Shown: positions 51,280 to 59,453 of the stretch, one piece after another
How the letters are laid out: every line of letters begins with the position of its first letter
Numbering within the stretch: position 1 is the stretch's first letter
DNA from: Luteolibacter sp. Y139
Lineage (GTDB): Bacteria; Verrucomicrobiota; Verrucomicrobiia; Verrucomicrobiales; Akkermansiaceae
Direction: 5' to 3'
Length of the DNA stretch: 64,000 nucleotides
NCBI RefSeq assembly: GCF_038066715.1
Contig: NZ_JBBUKT010000001.1
Coordinates: 496,001-560,000, forward strand
Notes under the pieces: generated by a model
Databases searched by the model: none
What the model saw: the letters and a program-made list of their open reading frames with translations, nothing else
Told to the model about the DNA's origin: nothing
Position numbers and translations under genes: made by a program

Positions 51280-51333
51280 CTTGCCCCCGCCCGCCGCCTC
51301 CATACCTCTCCCCCCATGGAACCGCCCTACGAA
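51280..51333 (+). pseudogene. Relic copy of the purC 5' end
   Basis: About 54 nt matching 52463-52516 with a few substitutions and two single-base gaps, including upstream CCGCCCGCCGCCTCCATACC and the start codon with MEPPYE (MEPLYE in purC). After six codons the match ends and the frame stops soon. It is a duplicated start of purC with its leader, not a gene. Confidence 0.7.
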
Positions 51334-51415
51334 GTCCTCAAACCAAACAGGGGACCAATGGATCACACGCGCTGATTCCGAGCGGCCTGCAAATCTGGAA
51401 AAAGACCATTCACGG

Positions 51416-51787
51416 CTATTTTAAATTGAACCAATAATGAGCGGATTCGTCAAAAATAATAACATTACCTCTTCCGTCGCCACTGGACCCTTCGTATCTA
51501 ATCGGATTGTCGATTTCCTTGCCCGTGTCGATATCTATGGAGTAGTAAAAAGGTGAAAATGTAACATCCCGACCATCTTGTTCCCAATTACCTGCCAATT
51601 TAATCGGAGTGCCTGTCTTTTTGATCCACACCGTTTGTTGGAATGTCTTATTACCCAGCAATACTAGCTCGCATTTGTGTTTTGAGTTTTCAAATTCATA
51701 CGTCCCAGCTTTCAACTTATCGTCAGAACAAGAGGAAAGACCTAGGAAAAACCCCGAGCAAAACAACAAGAAGCGATTAGCAGTCAC
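51416..51787 (-). CDS. Small lipoprotein, AT-rich
   Basis: A 123-residue predicted lipoprotein. With the GTG start at 51787 the N-terminus reads VTANRFLLFCSGFFLGLSSC, with a lipobox LSSC and mature Cys20. The mature part has beta-type alternation (KLKAGTYEFENSKHKCELVLLGNKTF, DVTFSPFYYSIDIDTGKEI). Base composition is clearly lower in GC than in the flanks. The frame is open upstream to 51961, but the residues there look non-coding. No family is recognised. The composition points to recent transfer. Confidence 0.55.
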   Translation of the reverse strand: MTANRFLLFCSGFFLGLSSCSDDKLKAGTYEFENSKHKCELVLLGNKTFQQTVWIKKTGTPIKLAGNWEQDGRDVTFSPFYYSIDIDTGKEIDNPIRYEGSSGDGRGNVIIFDESAHYWFNLK

Positions 51788-51957
51788 AAAAGGGGGCACT
51801 CCTTGAAAATTGAATCTGTTAGATCCGAGTCCGCCTGTCCCCCTTTCGACGGAACCTTCACCTGACAATCTCATTCCCATTCCTGCCAGCCTTCCAGAAG
51901 AAGGAGCACCGGGCAACCCATCTCCTCCACCCCGTGGAACCTCGCCCCTTCTCTGCT

Positions 51958-52326
51958 TCATTTGCTTAGACCCATCCAGTACCCGATCAATCCCGAAAGA
52001 AACGAGCAGAACAGCGCCCCCAAAGCCGAATTCAAGATCCGTCCAGCGAACTCGCCCCGCCGGAAGACCGCCATCAGAATAAAGAGTCCCAGGCCGCCGA
52101 CGATGAATCCGAAAAACATGTAGGGAAGCGGACTGAGATCAAAATTCCCGGACGAAACCGCCTCCAAGCCTGCAGCGCTGGCTCCCGCGGGTCCCAGCCT
52201 CGATCCTAACAGGGCGCAGAGCACCGCCGCCACAAGCGCTCCCGCCACTTGGCCTCCTGACCAGCGCTCACCCTCGCCCTGGGATTCCGGAGTATTTTTC
52301 TGCTCCGAAGACTCGGGACCATTCAT
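51958..52326 (-). CDS. Small membrane protein, hypothetical
   Basis: A 122-residue protein starting MNGPESSEQKNTPESQGEGERW, a polar cytoplasmic tail, then three hydrophobic segments (GGQVAGALVAAVLCALLGSRL, YMFFGFIVGGLGLFILMAVF and ILNSALGALFCSFLSGLIGYWM). No family recognised. The ATG at 52326 was chosen because it begins the polar tail; upstream codons overlap the purC leader region. It is upstream of the AT-rich lipoprotein on the same strand, and both lie between the two purC starts. Confidence 0.6.
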   Translation of the reverse strand: MNGPESSEQKNTPESQGEGERWSGGQVAGALVAAVLCALLGSRLGPAGASAAGLEAVSSGNFDLSPLPYMFFGFIVGGLGLFILMAVFRRGEFAGRILNSALGALFCSFLSGLIGYWMGLSK

Positions 52327-52498
52327 GACAGCAACAAGGAAAACGTCTTCACGGACAGGAGGATACCCACGCAACCAACGATCCAGCACGCCCCTTGTCG
52401 AGGAGTTTACCCCGCACGGCCCCCACGCTTCCCGGGAGATTTACGGCATCCGCCAAGCCCCGCTTGACCCCCGCCCGCCGCCTCCATACCTCTCCCCC

Positions 52499-53215
52499 AT
52501 GGAACCGCTCTACGAGGGAAAGGCAAAGCGTCTCTGGGCCACCGCGGACCCGAACGTCCTGCGCATGGAGTTCAAGAATGACGCCACCGCCTTCAACGGC
52601 GAGAAAAAGGCCCAGTTCGAGAACAAGGGCCGCCTCAACAACGCTATCAGCACCCTCATTTACGGCTTCCTCGAAAAAGAAGGCGTCCCGACCCACTTCG
52701 TCCGCCAGATCGACGACACCAACGTCGAAGTCCGCAAGGTCGATATCCTCATGGTCGAGGTCATCATCCGCAACCTCGCCGCCGGCAGCTTCTGCAAGCG
52801 CACCGGCGTCGCCGAAGGCACCCCGTTCTCCCAGCCCATCATCGAGTTCTGCATCAAGAGCGATGAACTCGGCGACCCGCTCGTCAATGACGACTACATC
52901 CGCGAGCTCAAGCTCGCCACCCCGGACGAGCTCGCCTTCCTCCGCACCTCCGCCCTCAAGGTGAACGACATCCTCGGCAAGTTCTTCGCCGAATGCGGCC
53001 TCAAGCTCGTCGACTTCAAGCTCGAGTTCGGCCGCCTCGCCACCGACCCGGCCACCGTCGTCCTCGCCGACGAAATCAGCCCCGACGGCTGCCGCCTCTG
53101 GGACCTCAAGACCGGCGAAAAGATGGATAAGGACCGCTTCCGCCGCGACCTCGGCGGCGTCATGGAAGCCTACGCCGAAGTCCTCGAACGCGTCAAAGCC
53201 GCCACCGCCGGTTGA
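52499..53215 (+). CDS. purC: Phosphoribosylaminoimidazole-succinocarboxamide synthase (SAICAR synthetase)
   Basis: A 238-residue enzyme of purine synthesis, joining CAIR and aspartate with ATP. Motifs are LYEGKAKRLW at the N-terminus, KNDATAFNGEKKAQFENKG, EVIIRNLAAGSFCKRTGV, IEFCIKSDELGDPLVNDDY, LVDFKLEFGR and ADEISPDGCRLWD, the standard set of short bacterial PurC. The ATG at 52499 is fixed by the MEPLYEGKAK opening. The leader with its first six codons is duplicated as a relic at 51280-51333, so the insertion of 51336-52460 seems to have split a former upstream neighbourhood. Repeats follow the stop. Confidence 0.96.
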   Translation: MEPLYEGKAKRLWATADPNVLRMEFKNDATAFNGEKKAQFENKGRLNNAISTLIYGFLEKEGVPTHFVRQIDDTNVEVRKVDILMVEVIIRNLAAGSFCKRTGVAEGTPFSQPIIEFCIKSDELGDPLVNDDYIRELKLATPDELAFLRTSALKVNDILGKFFAECGLKLVDFKLEFGRLATDPATVVLADEISPDGCRLWDLKTGEKMDKDRFRRDLGGVMEAYAEVLERVKAATAG

Positions 53216-53228
53216 GTCCATAAGGAGC

Positions 53229-53400
53229 AGCGACATTCCTGTCGCTGAACCTTCACGGCTGCCTCCTCGGCTTCACGTCCGCCTCACAACTCTAAAGCCC
53301 CAACGGGGCGAAATCCCTAAGCCCAGGGCATCGCCCTGGGTTTTTCGTAGACAGACCACGGTCCCCTGAAGGGGGACGATACGGGTGCGGCGCGGCCAAC
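53229..53400. repeat. Palindromic repeats after purC
   Basis: AGCGACA-TTCC-TGTCGCT (53229-53246) comes first, about 14 nt after the purC stop. Then GCCCC-AA-CGGGGCG with CCCAGGGC-AT-CGCCCTGGG (53297-53342), and GGTCCCCTGAAGGGGGACGATACGGG (about 53362-53386). The last two are the composite repeat family. No gene in 53216-53479. Confidence 0.7.
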
Positions 53401-53479
53401 CCTAGTCGCGCCCCCAAAGAACGCCTGCCTCCGGCTGTTCCACTGATCACCGATCACGGATCACCCGGCACCTCTCCAC

Positions 53480-54133
53480 TCACCGCCCCATCTTCCCCTT
53501 CGTCTCCTCGATCGTCATCCCGTGCTGCTGCTGCCACGGCACGATCTCCGCATCCGTCACCATTTCGCTCTGCCGCGCATTTTCCGCGCCCGCGAACTTC
53601 GTGATCTCCTTGCCCGCATCACGCGTGGCACCCGTGCCATAGTCGCCGGTCTTGAAATTCCTGCCCGCATCACGAGCCGTCTTCGTACCCTCCCCCGCCG
53701 CGCTCCCATCGAACTTCGAGGCCTTGCGCAGCCCGTTCCCGTCCGTGTTCCCACCGTAAACCGCCTTGGCGTAGTCCTTGGATCCCCAGAACGACTTCGC
53801 CTTGTACTCACCCGCTTGGTAAGCCTTGCCCGCGTAGCCCTTGTTGAACTGGCTGTTCGCCTTGTCGAACCCAGCCGCCGTCTTGTACTCGCCCATCGGC
53901 TTCCCGTCAGGACCGGTCGCATAGGGACTGGCCGAACCAAACTTGTTCGCCATCTTCCCGTAATCGTCATCGCCGTTGTCCCCGGTCTTCATCCGGAATG
54001 GCTTCGCCGCCGGATCCGCCGCAGCCGTCGCCTCCGCAGCAGGCTTCGACGCCGACGAATCACCGCCGGTGCCAGAGCACGCCCCCACCCACAGGGCAGG
54101 AAGCATCAGGAGAAGTCGGGACAAACACCTCAT
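53480..54133 (-). CDS. Lipoprotein with repeated Tyr/Gly-Lys motifs
   Basis: A 217-residue predicted lipoprotein (MRCLSRLLLMLPALWVGAC, lipobox VGAC). The mature part is low-complexity and hydrophilic, with repeated elements around Ala-Gly-Lys and Phe/Tyr: GEYKTAAGFDKANSQFNKG, KAYQAGEYKAKSFWGSKDYAKAVYGG, FKTGDYGTGATRDAG. The C-terminal part AEIVPWQQQHGMTIEETKGKMG is more regular. It may be an outer-membrane or surface protein; no family recognised. The ATG at 54133 was chosen since it begins the lipoprotein signal. A repeat-rich gap of 319 nt lies upstream. Confidence 0.7.
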   Translation of the reverse strand: MRCLSRLLLMLPALWVGACSGTGGDSSASKPAAEATAAADPAAKPFRMKTGDNGDDDYGKMANKFGSASPYATGPDGKPMGEYKTAAGFDKANSQFNKGYAGKAYQAGEYKAKSFWGSKDYAKAVYGGNTDGNGLRKASKFDGSAAGEGTKTARDAGRNFKTGDYGTGATRDAGKEITKFAGAENARQSEMVTDAEIVPWQQQHGMTIEETKGKMGR

Positions 54134-54452
54134 TCGGGCGCGCACGCTGGCAAATCCCCCCACCCAGAGCAACCCGGAAACTCTAACGCCACTGGGAGCG
54201 CGGAATTTATTCCGGCCGGGAAAACCGACCCACTCAGCCATGCCCGTGGAATTCTGCTCCCAAACTCCGCCCGACTCGTCGGAGACCCGGACTGCGGCAG
54301 CCCGCTGCCGCTCAAAGCCAGCAGCCCTGCTGCGGGGAAACACCCAAGTGCCCTCCCCTCACCTCACCCATCCAATCGACCCACACCATTCACAATTCAC
54401 GCTGCCTTTCCTTGGCGAACTTGGCGTCTTGGCGGTGATCCTTCCCCATTCC
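54134..54452. repeat. Repeat-bearing non-coding interval
   Basis: 319 nt with no supported gene. It contains ACTGGGAGCGCGGAATTTATTCCGG (54190-54214, shared with the beta-helix gene at 48215), and at 54410-54440 CTTGGCG-AACTTGGCGTCTTGGCGGTGAT, the same core as the asd-downstream hairpin. The left end should carry the promoter of the lipoprotein gene. Confidence 0.6.
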
Positions 54453-56147
54453 CTACACCCGAAACAACCCACCCCTTTTCCCCCCAAGCGCCGCCGCCCC
54501 CACGATCGCGATCGACAAAAACACCATCGCCCACGTCCCCAGCGCCGCCGCCAGCTCATGCCCGTTCCCCAGTGAGGACAGCAGCGAGTAAATCGTCTTC
54601 GTGATCGGATAGTACTCCACCTGCTGCGCCAGGATCAGGCTGTCGCTCACCTCCAGCATCGCGAACGCAAACGCCAGAATGCACCCAGCCGCCAGATTCG
54701 CCCCAATCAATGGCAGCGAAACCTTCCGCAGCGTATTGAACCACCCCGCCCCCAGCGACCTCGCCGCCTCCTCCAGCGCCGGATTGCTCTGCTGCAAGCC
54801 CGCCACCGCCGACCGCACCACGTACGGCAAACGTCGTACCGCATACGCCACGATCAGCAGCATCGCCGGATTCCCACCAGCCCCGATCAAAAACCTCAAG
54901 GGCCGCCCCTCCTGCGAAAGCGCCAGATACCCGAACGCCAGCACCAGCCCCGGCACCGCCAGCGGCAACATCACCAGCGCATCCAACAGCGCCCGTCCCT
55001 TGATCGTGCTCCGCACAATCACCCACGCAATCGCCACCCCCAGCACCAGATCCACCAGCGTCGCGAAGGAAGCATAGAACAAGCTGTTCTTGATCGAAGG
55101 CACCACAAACGGATCGCCCAGCGCATCCCGGTAGTTGTCGAACTTCATCGCGACCGGCAGCACCGTTTGGTACCAGTCATCCGATAGCGAAAGCAGGATC
55201 ACCCCCAGGTGCGGCAGCGATGCCACCACAAACACCGCACCGAAAATCATCGCACACCCCAGCGACTTCAGCCCCGTCAGCTTCACCTCCGCCCCCCTCC
55301 CCTTCGGCCGCGGCTGAGCTCCTGAAGTCTGCCGGCCGAATAGCGCCTTCGTCACCCCGAACACCAGCGCCGAGATCACCAGGATCACCGCCACTAGCGC
55401 ATACGGCGCCGGATTGCCCGAGAGATCCTTGATCCCGTCGAACACCTGCACGGGGGCCACTCGCGTGAAGTCAAATACCAGCGGCACCCCCAGCTCCGTG
55501 AACGCCCACACGAACACGATCGCCGATCCCGCAAAAATCCCCGGCATCGCCAGCGGCAGCGTGATCCGCAACAAGCGCCGCGCCGGCGGACACCCCAGAT
55601 TCTCCGCCGCCTGCTCCATCGCCGGGTCCAGGTTCGACAGCGCCGCCGTGATGTTCATGTAGAGGATCGGATACAGGTGCAGCGCATTCATCGCCACGAT
55701 CCCCCAGAAGCGACCCTTCGCCAGCCAGTCCACCGGCGCCTGCGGGTTCATCAGCCCGATGTCTGTTAGAAGCGCGTTCAGCGATCCTTCCACCCCCAGC
55801 ATGTGCCGGATGCCAATGGCCCCCACGAACGGCGGCAGCACCAGCGGAATCAAAATCAAAACCCCTAGCACCCCGCGCCCCAGGAAGTCATACCGGTAAG
55901 AAAGCAGCGACAACGGAAACGCGATCAGGAACGTCGCCAGCGTGCTCACCACCCCCAGCGCCAGCGCATTCCAAAGCCCCTCCCGATAGATCGGGCTTTT
56001 GAAAATATCCCCGATGAAATCCATCGTGAACCCGCCCCCCGGAGTCCGGAAGGCCTCCCCGATCACCGAGAACGCCGGATAAAGGAAGAACACCCCGAAC
56101 AACGCGGTCACCACCGCCGTCACCGCAATCGCCGCACCCCGGTTCAT
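54453..56147 (-). CDS. ABC importer permease, two fused FbpB-like halves
   Basis: A 564-residue membrane protein with two BPD-type permease halves. The first EAA loop reads MEQAAENLGCPPARRLLRITLPLAMPGI and the second LEEAARSLGAGWFNTLRKVSLPLI, so one chain serves as both permeases, as in ferric FbpB or phosphonate-type systems. About twelve TM helices are seen. It is the last gene of the ATPase-binding protein-permease operon and overlaps the binding protein by 4 nt. The cargo (ferric ion, thiamine, or a small organic ion) cannot be fixed from the permease. Confidence 0.92.
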   Translation of the reverse strand: MNRGAAIAVTAVVTALFGVFFLYPAFSVIGEAFRTPGGGFTMDFIGDIFKSPIYREGLWNALALGVVSTLATFLIAFPLSLLSYRYDFLGRGVLGVLILIPLVLPPFVGAIGIRHMLGVEGSLNALLTDIGLMNPQAPVDWLAKGRFWGIVAMNALHLYPILYMNITAALSNLDPAMEQAAENLGCPPARRLLRITLPLAMPGIFAGSAIVFVWAFTELGVPLVFDFTRVAPVQVFDGIKDLSGNPAPYALVAVILVISALVFGVTKALFGRQTSGAQPRPKGRGAEVKLTGLKSLGCAMIFGAVFVVASLPHLGVILLSLSDDWYQTVLPVAMKFDNYRDALGDPFVVPSIKNSLFYASFATLVDLVLGVAIAWVIVRSTIKGRALLDALVMLPLAVPGLVLAFGYLALSQEGRPLRFLIGAGGNPAMLLIVAYAVRRLPYVVRSAVAGLQQSNPALEEAARSLGAGWFNTLRKVSLPLIGANLAAGCILAFAFAMLEVSDSLILAQQVEYYPITKTIYSLLSSLGNGHELAAALGTWAMVFLSIAIVGAAALGGKRGGLFRV

Positions 56148-57637
56148 GGCGCACCTCCCTTCTCCGCCAGCTTCGCCGCCTTCTCGTAGTTCGCACGGAA
56201 TTGCGCGGAAATCGTCGACATCGCACGCATCGTCGCCAGCGGGTCCTTCTTGTTCATCAGTGGCACGATCTCCTTCATCAGGCGCTCATAGCTAATATGG
56301 GAGACATCATAGAACACCCTGCCCGCCTCCGTCTCCTGCAACGACTGGCCCCCCATGTTGTCCCGCATCGCCAGCCACGCCCCCGTCAATTCATGATGCG
56401 GATCGATCGCCATTGCCCGGAAGATCTGCGCCAGCGCCTTGAAGGCGGGGCCAGTCAATTCCCGCTTGTACTCAAATCCTCCACTCCGCTCATACGGCAG
56501 CGCATCCGGATCGGCGAAGCGCGAAAGATTCTCCGTCGAGTAAACATCGCGCCGCAGCGGCAAGCGCCGCGGTGACGTCTCGCGCGGCCCGCCCGGCAGA
56601 CCCGCCTTCACATTCCACAGCAGCTGCCCCTCCTTGCTCAGCACGAAGTTCACGAACTCCTGCGCAATCGCCTCATTCAGAGCGCCCCGGAAAATCGCAA
56701 TCGGATCCACGCTGATTGAGGCACCCCCGAGCGGCGCCGTCCACACCAGCCGCGAAGGATGCCCATGCTTGGAAAGCCTCTCCTCAAACGACCGCCCGTA
56801 GAAATCAATGCACGTCCCCGCCGCCGCATCTCCCTGCGCCACGTCATGCGGCACCTTGCTGGAGGAGTCCGTGAAGTAGCGCGCGTTCGCCGCCATCGAC
56901 TGCAGCAGGTTCAGCCCGCGCTTCCACCCCTCCTCGCGCGCCTCCGGCGTGTCGCCCTTCTCGCGGATCGCCTGCTGCATCTTCTCCTGGATCATCATCT
57001 CGAAGGCCCGCCCCACCGAGCTGCTCTTCGTCGGATCCGTCAGCGCCACATACCCGGCCAGGGCTGGATCGCCCAGATCGTCCCACTTCCAGCTCCGCAT
57101 CGTCGGCATCCCCAGCCGCTTCACCGCGTCCTTGTTGTAGCAGATCCCCATCTGCGAGAGGCAGCTGCCCACCCACTTGTGATGCTCCTCATAAAAGGTC
57201 TCACCCGTGAAGTGCGCCGGAATCACGCTCTCCGCAAACCACTCCGGATGCTCCTTGAAAACATTCAGCTCGATGAACCGCCCCTTCGCCACCTGCCCCG
57301 CGAAATCCGGCTCGCCGCCGCCAAAGAACAGATCGATCCCCACTCCCGGCTTCTTGATCTCATCCGCTGCCTTGAAGGAGCTGTCCAGCACCCGCGCGAT
57401 GTCCGAAGTGCCACCCGGCACCCGCCAATCAATGTTCAGCGAGCGCCCCGTCTTCTCCTTCCAATACTTCGCAAACGCCTCACCGAATTCCGATCGGATC
57501 GTCTCATTGTGCGGCGTGATGATCACCAGCCGGTCATCCCCCTTCCCCACCTCCGCCAACTCGGATTTCTTCCGCAGCACGATCGGCGCGGCAATCACCG
57601 CGATCAGCAACAGCAGGATGGGAAGAAAGCGCCGCAT
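56144..57637 (-). CDS. ABC importer extracellular solute-binding protein
   Basis: A 497-residue protein with an N-terminal signal or anchor helix (MRRFLPILLLLIAVIAAPIVL), followed by LVIITPHNETIRSEFGEAFAKYW, as in iron/2-aminoethylphosphonate-type binding proteins. Then come DLFFGGGEPDFAGQV, NKDAVKRLGMPTMRSW and ASISVDPIAIFRGALN, motifs of the periplasmic binding protein type II fold. It is longer than most FbpA (about 330-350 aa), having an extra C-terminal part of about 130 residues (EYKRELTGPAFKAL...). This makes the ligand assignment uncertain. The 4-nt overlap with the permease (56144-56147) fixes the operon. Confidence 0.85.
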   Translation of the reverse strand: MRRFLPILLLLIAVIAAPIVLRKKSELAEVGKGDDRLVIITPHNETIRSEFGEAFAKYWKEKTGRSLNIDWRVPGGTSDIARVLDSSFKAADEIKKPGVGIDLFFGGGEPDFAGQVAKGRFIELNVFKEHPEWFAESVIPAHFTGETFYEEHHKWVGSCLSQMGICYNKDAVKRLGMPTMRSWKWDDLGDPALAGYVALTDPTKSSSVGRAFEMMIQEKMQQAIREKGDTPEAREEGWKRGLNLLQSMAANARYFTDSSSKVPHDVAQGDAAAGTCIDFYGRSFEERLSKHGHPSRLVWTAPLGGASISVDPIAIFRGALNEAIAQEFVNFVLSKEGQLLWNVKAGLPGGPRETSPRRLPLRRDVYSTENLSRFADPDALPYERSGGFEYKRELTGPAFKALAQIFRAMAIDPHHELTGAWLAMRDNMGGQSLQETEAGRVFYDVSHISYERLMKEIVPLMNKKDPLATMRAMSTISAQFRANYEKAAKLAEKGGAP

Positions 57638-57649
57638 GCGATCAGGTAG

Positions 57650-58717
57650 TTAGGCTTGCAACACCGTCACATCCCCATGACGCGCGGTCAGCTTCACCGG
57701 CGTCTCACCCGGATCGCGCACCACCAGCGGATTGAGCTCCACCACCTGCTGCGGCCCGTTCGGCGTCTCCACCACATACTGGATCCGCTGACCCAGATAC
57801 GACCGCTCGATGATCTTGCCCACCACCCCGTTCTCACCGCCCTCGGCCTCCACCCGCCACGCCTCCGGCCTCACGGAAAGTATCACCTCCTGGCCACCCG
57901 TCGGCTGCCAATCCGGCTTCGTCACTCGTCCCACCATCGGACCCGCCGCCGTCTCGACCATCGCGAATTCCCCGCGCACGTCGACCACCCGGCCCTTCAG
58001 TAAATTCGTCTCCCCGATGAACCCGGACACGAATGCCGTGTGCGGATTCCGGTACACATCCTCCGCCGTCCCCAGCTGCTCGATCCGCCCCTTGTTCAGC
58101 ACCGCCATCCGGTCCGCCATCGAGAGCGCCTCCTCCTGATCGTGCGTCACATACACCCCCGTCAGCCCACCCTCCTTCACGATCCGCCGGATCTCCCGCC
58201 GCATCTCGATCCGCAGCTTCGCGTCCAGGTTGGACAGCGGCTCATCCAGCAGCAGGCACTTCGGCCGCACCACCAGCGCCCGCGCCAGCGCCACCCGCTG
58301 CTGCTGTCCGCCCGAAAGTTGGTCAATCCCCCGCTCCCCCATCCCGCCCAGGTGCACCAGCTCCAGCGCCTCGCCCACCCGCTGCTTGATCTCCGCCTTG
58401 TCGATCTTCCGCTCCTCCAGCCCGAAGGCCACGTTCTTCTCCACGCTCAGGTGCGGCCACAGCGCGTAGCTCTGGAACACCATCGCCGCCTCCCGCTTGT
58501 GCGGCGGCAGCTTCGTCACCTCCCGCTCGCCAAAGAAAATCGACCCCGAAGTCGGCGTCTCCAGCCCCGCGATGCACCGCAGCAGCGTCGTCTTCCCGCA
58601 ACCGGACGCCCCCAGCAGGAAAAATAGCTCCCCCGCCGCGACCTCCACGGACACCCCATCGAGGGCCCTGACACTGCCGAACTGTTTGACGATCGAATCG
58701 GCTCGAATGGCATCCAT
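57650..58717 (-). CDS. ABC importer ATPase (FbpC/PotA-like, TOBE domain)
   Basis: A 355-residue ATPase, first gene of the importer operon. Walker A GASGCGKTT at 36-44, Q-loop MVFQSYALWPHLSVEKNV, signature LSGGQQQRVALARAL, Walker B CLLLDEPLSNLDAKLR and the switch histidine in YVTHDQEEA. The C-terminal 110 residues form a TOBE-type regulatory domain (EVILSVRPEAWRVE, GQRIQYVVETPNGPQQV). The spacing to the binding-protein gene is 12 nt. Substrate type (ferric ion, putrescine/spermidine, sulfate) is inferred from gene order only, which fits the ferric/phosphonate-like type best. Confidence 0.93.
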   Translation of the reverse strand: MDAIRADSIVKQFGSVRALDGVSVEVAAGELFFLLGASGCGKTTLLRCIAGLETPTSGSIFFGEREVTKLPPHKREAAMVFQSYALWPHLSVEKNVAFGLEERKIDKAEIKQRVGEALELVHLGGMGERGIDQLSGGQQQRVALARALVVRPKCLLLDEPLSNLDAKLRIEMRREIRRIVKEGGLTGVYVTHDQEEALSMADRMAVLNKGRIEQLGTAEDVYRNPHTAFVSGFIGETNLLKGRVVDVRGEFAMVETAAGPMVGRVTKPDWQPTGGQEVILSVRPEAWRVEAEGGENGVVGKIIERSYLGQRIQYVVETPNGPQQVVELNPLVVRDPGETPVKLTARHGDVTVLQA

Positions 58718-58859
58718 GAGACTGGGGAAGAAAAAGCGTTTCCTGAAGCGCCCCCATCGAAGCGGGAAGCATGCCCGGAAGGAAATCGAAATTCAGGTAA
58801 AGATTCTCTTGCCAACCGGGGGTCGCCCCCATAAATCCGCGGCCCACCAATCACAAAGT

Positions 58860-58944
<85 letters not shown>

Positions 58945-58961
58945 TCTTAAGTGATTGAATC

Positions 58962-58994
58962 ACCCCATCGGTCCACACCGCTGGGGTTTTTCTT
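58962..58994 (+). terminator. Rho-independent terminator after tRNA-Leu
   Basis: ACCCCATCGGT (58962-58972) pairs with ACCGCTGGGGT (58977-58987) with one mismatch and a 4-nt loop, followed by TTTTCTTTT. It starts 17 nt after the tRNA. Confidence 0.75.
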
Positions 58995-59077
58995 TTCCCC
59001 CAACGGCCAGAGGGGGGACGAGAAACGCTTTCCGAGTACAGCGAGGATGCCTTTAGGGGTTCGAATGCAGAAGGAGC

Positions 59078-59418
59078 TTCGCGACCACCCCTCATCGGCG
59101 ATAGCCGCTAGCCGCATGGTCCGGAGGACAATTCCCCCTCGAGCGCGGGGAAACGCAAATGAAACGCCTCCAAACGCAGCGAGCCTGCCTTTCATCGCAA
59201 CAAGACCACGGCAGAAAAATCGCCCCCTCGGCAAAACCGCCGGCGCATTCCTCTCTCCAGCCCCAACGGGGCGGCAAGCCCTCAGCCCCGCCCACCAGGC
59301 GGGGTTGCAGCAGCCCGGACCCGGCGGCCTGTAGGGCCGCGAGACGTGAAAGCTGCGCATCGTCATTCAGGACCACCCTTCATCGGAGCAGCCGCTAACC
59401 ATACGGTCCGCAAGACAT
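59078..59418. repeat. Non-coding interval with a direct repeat and the composite palindrome
   Basis: A 47-49-nt sequence, GACCACCCCTCATCGG... at 59082-59130, recurs diverged at 59371-59417 (about three quarters identical). Between them lie GCCCC-AA-CGGGGCGG with CCCCGCC...GGCGGGG (59259-59306) and CGGCGGCCTGTAGGGCCGCGAGACGTG (59321-59347), the composite repeat. No supported gene in 58995-59453. Confidence 0.65.
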
Positions 59419-59453
59419 ACCATTTTAAGCAAGACCGCTAACAAGTGCCGCCA

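Noticed and set aside
51301..51374. Second purC gene
   Set aside because: Similarity ends after about six codons and the frame then stops.
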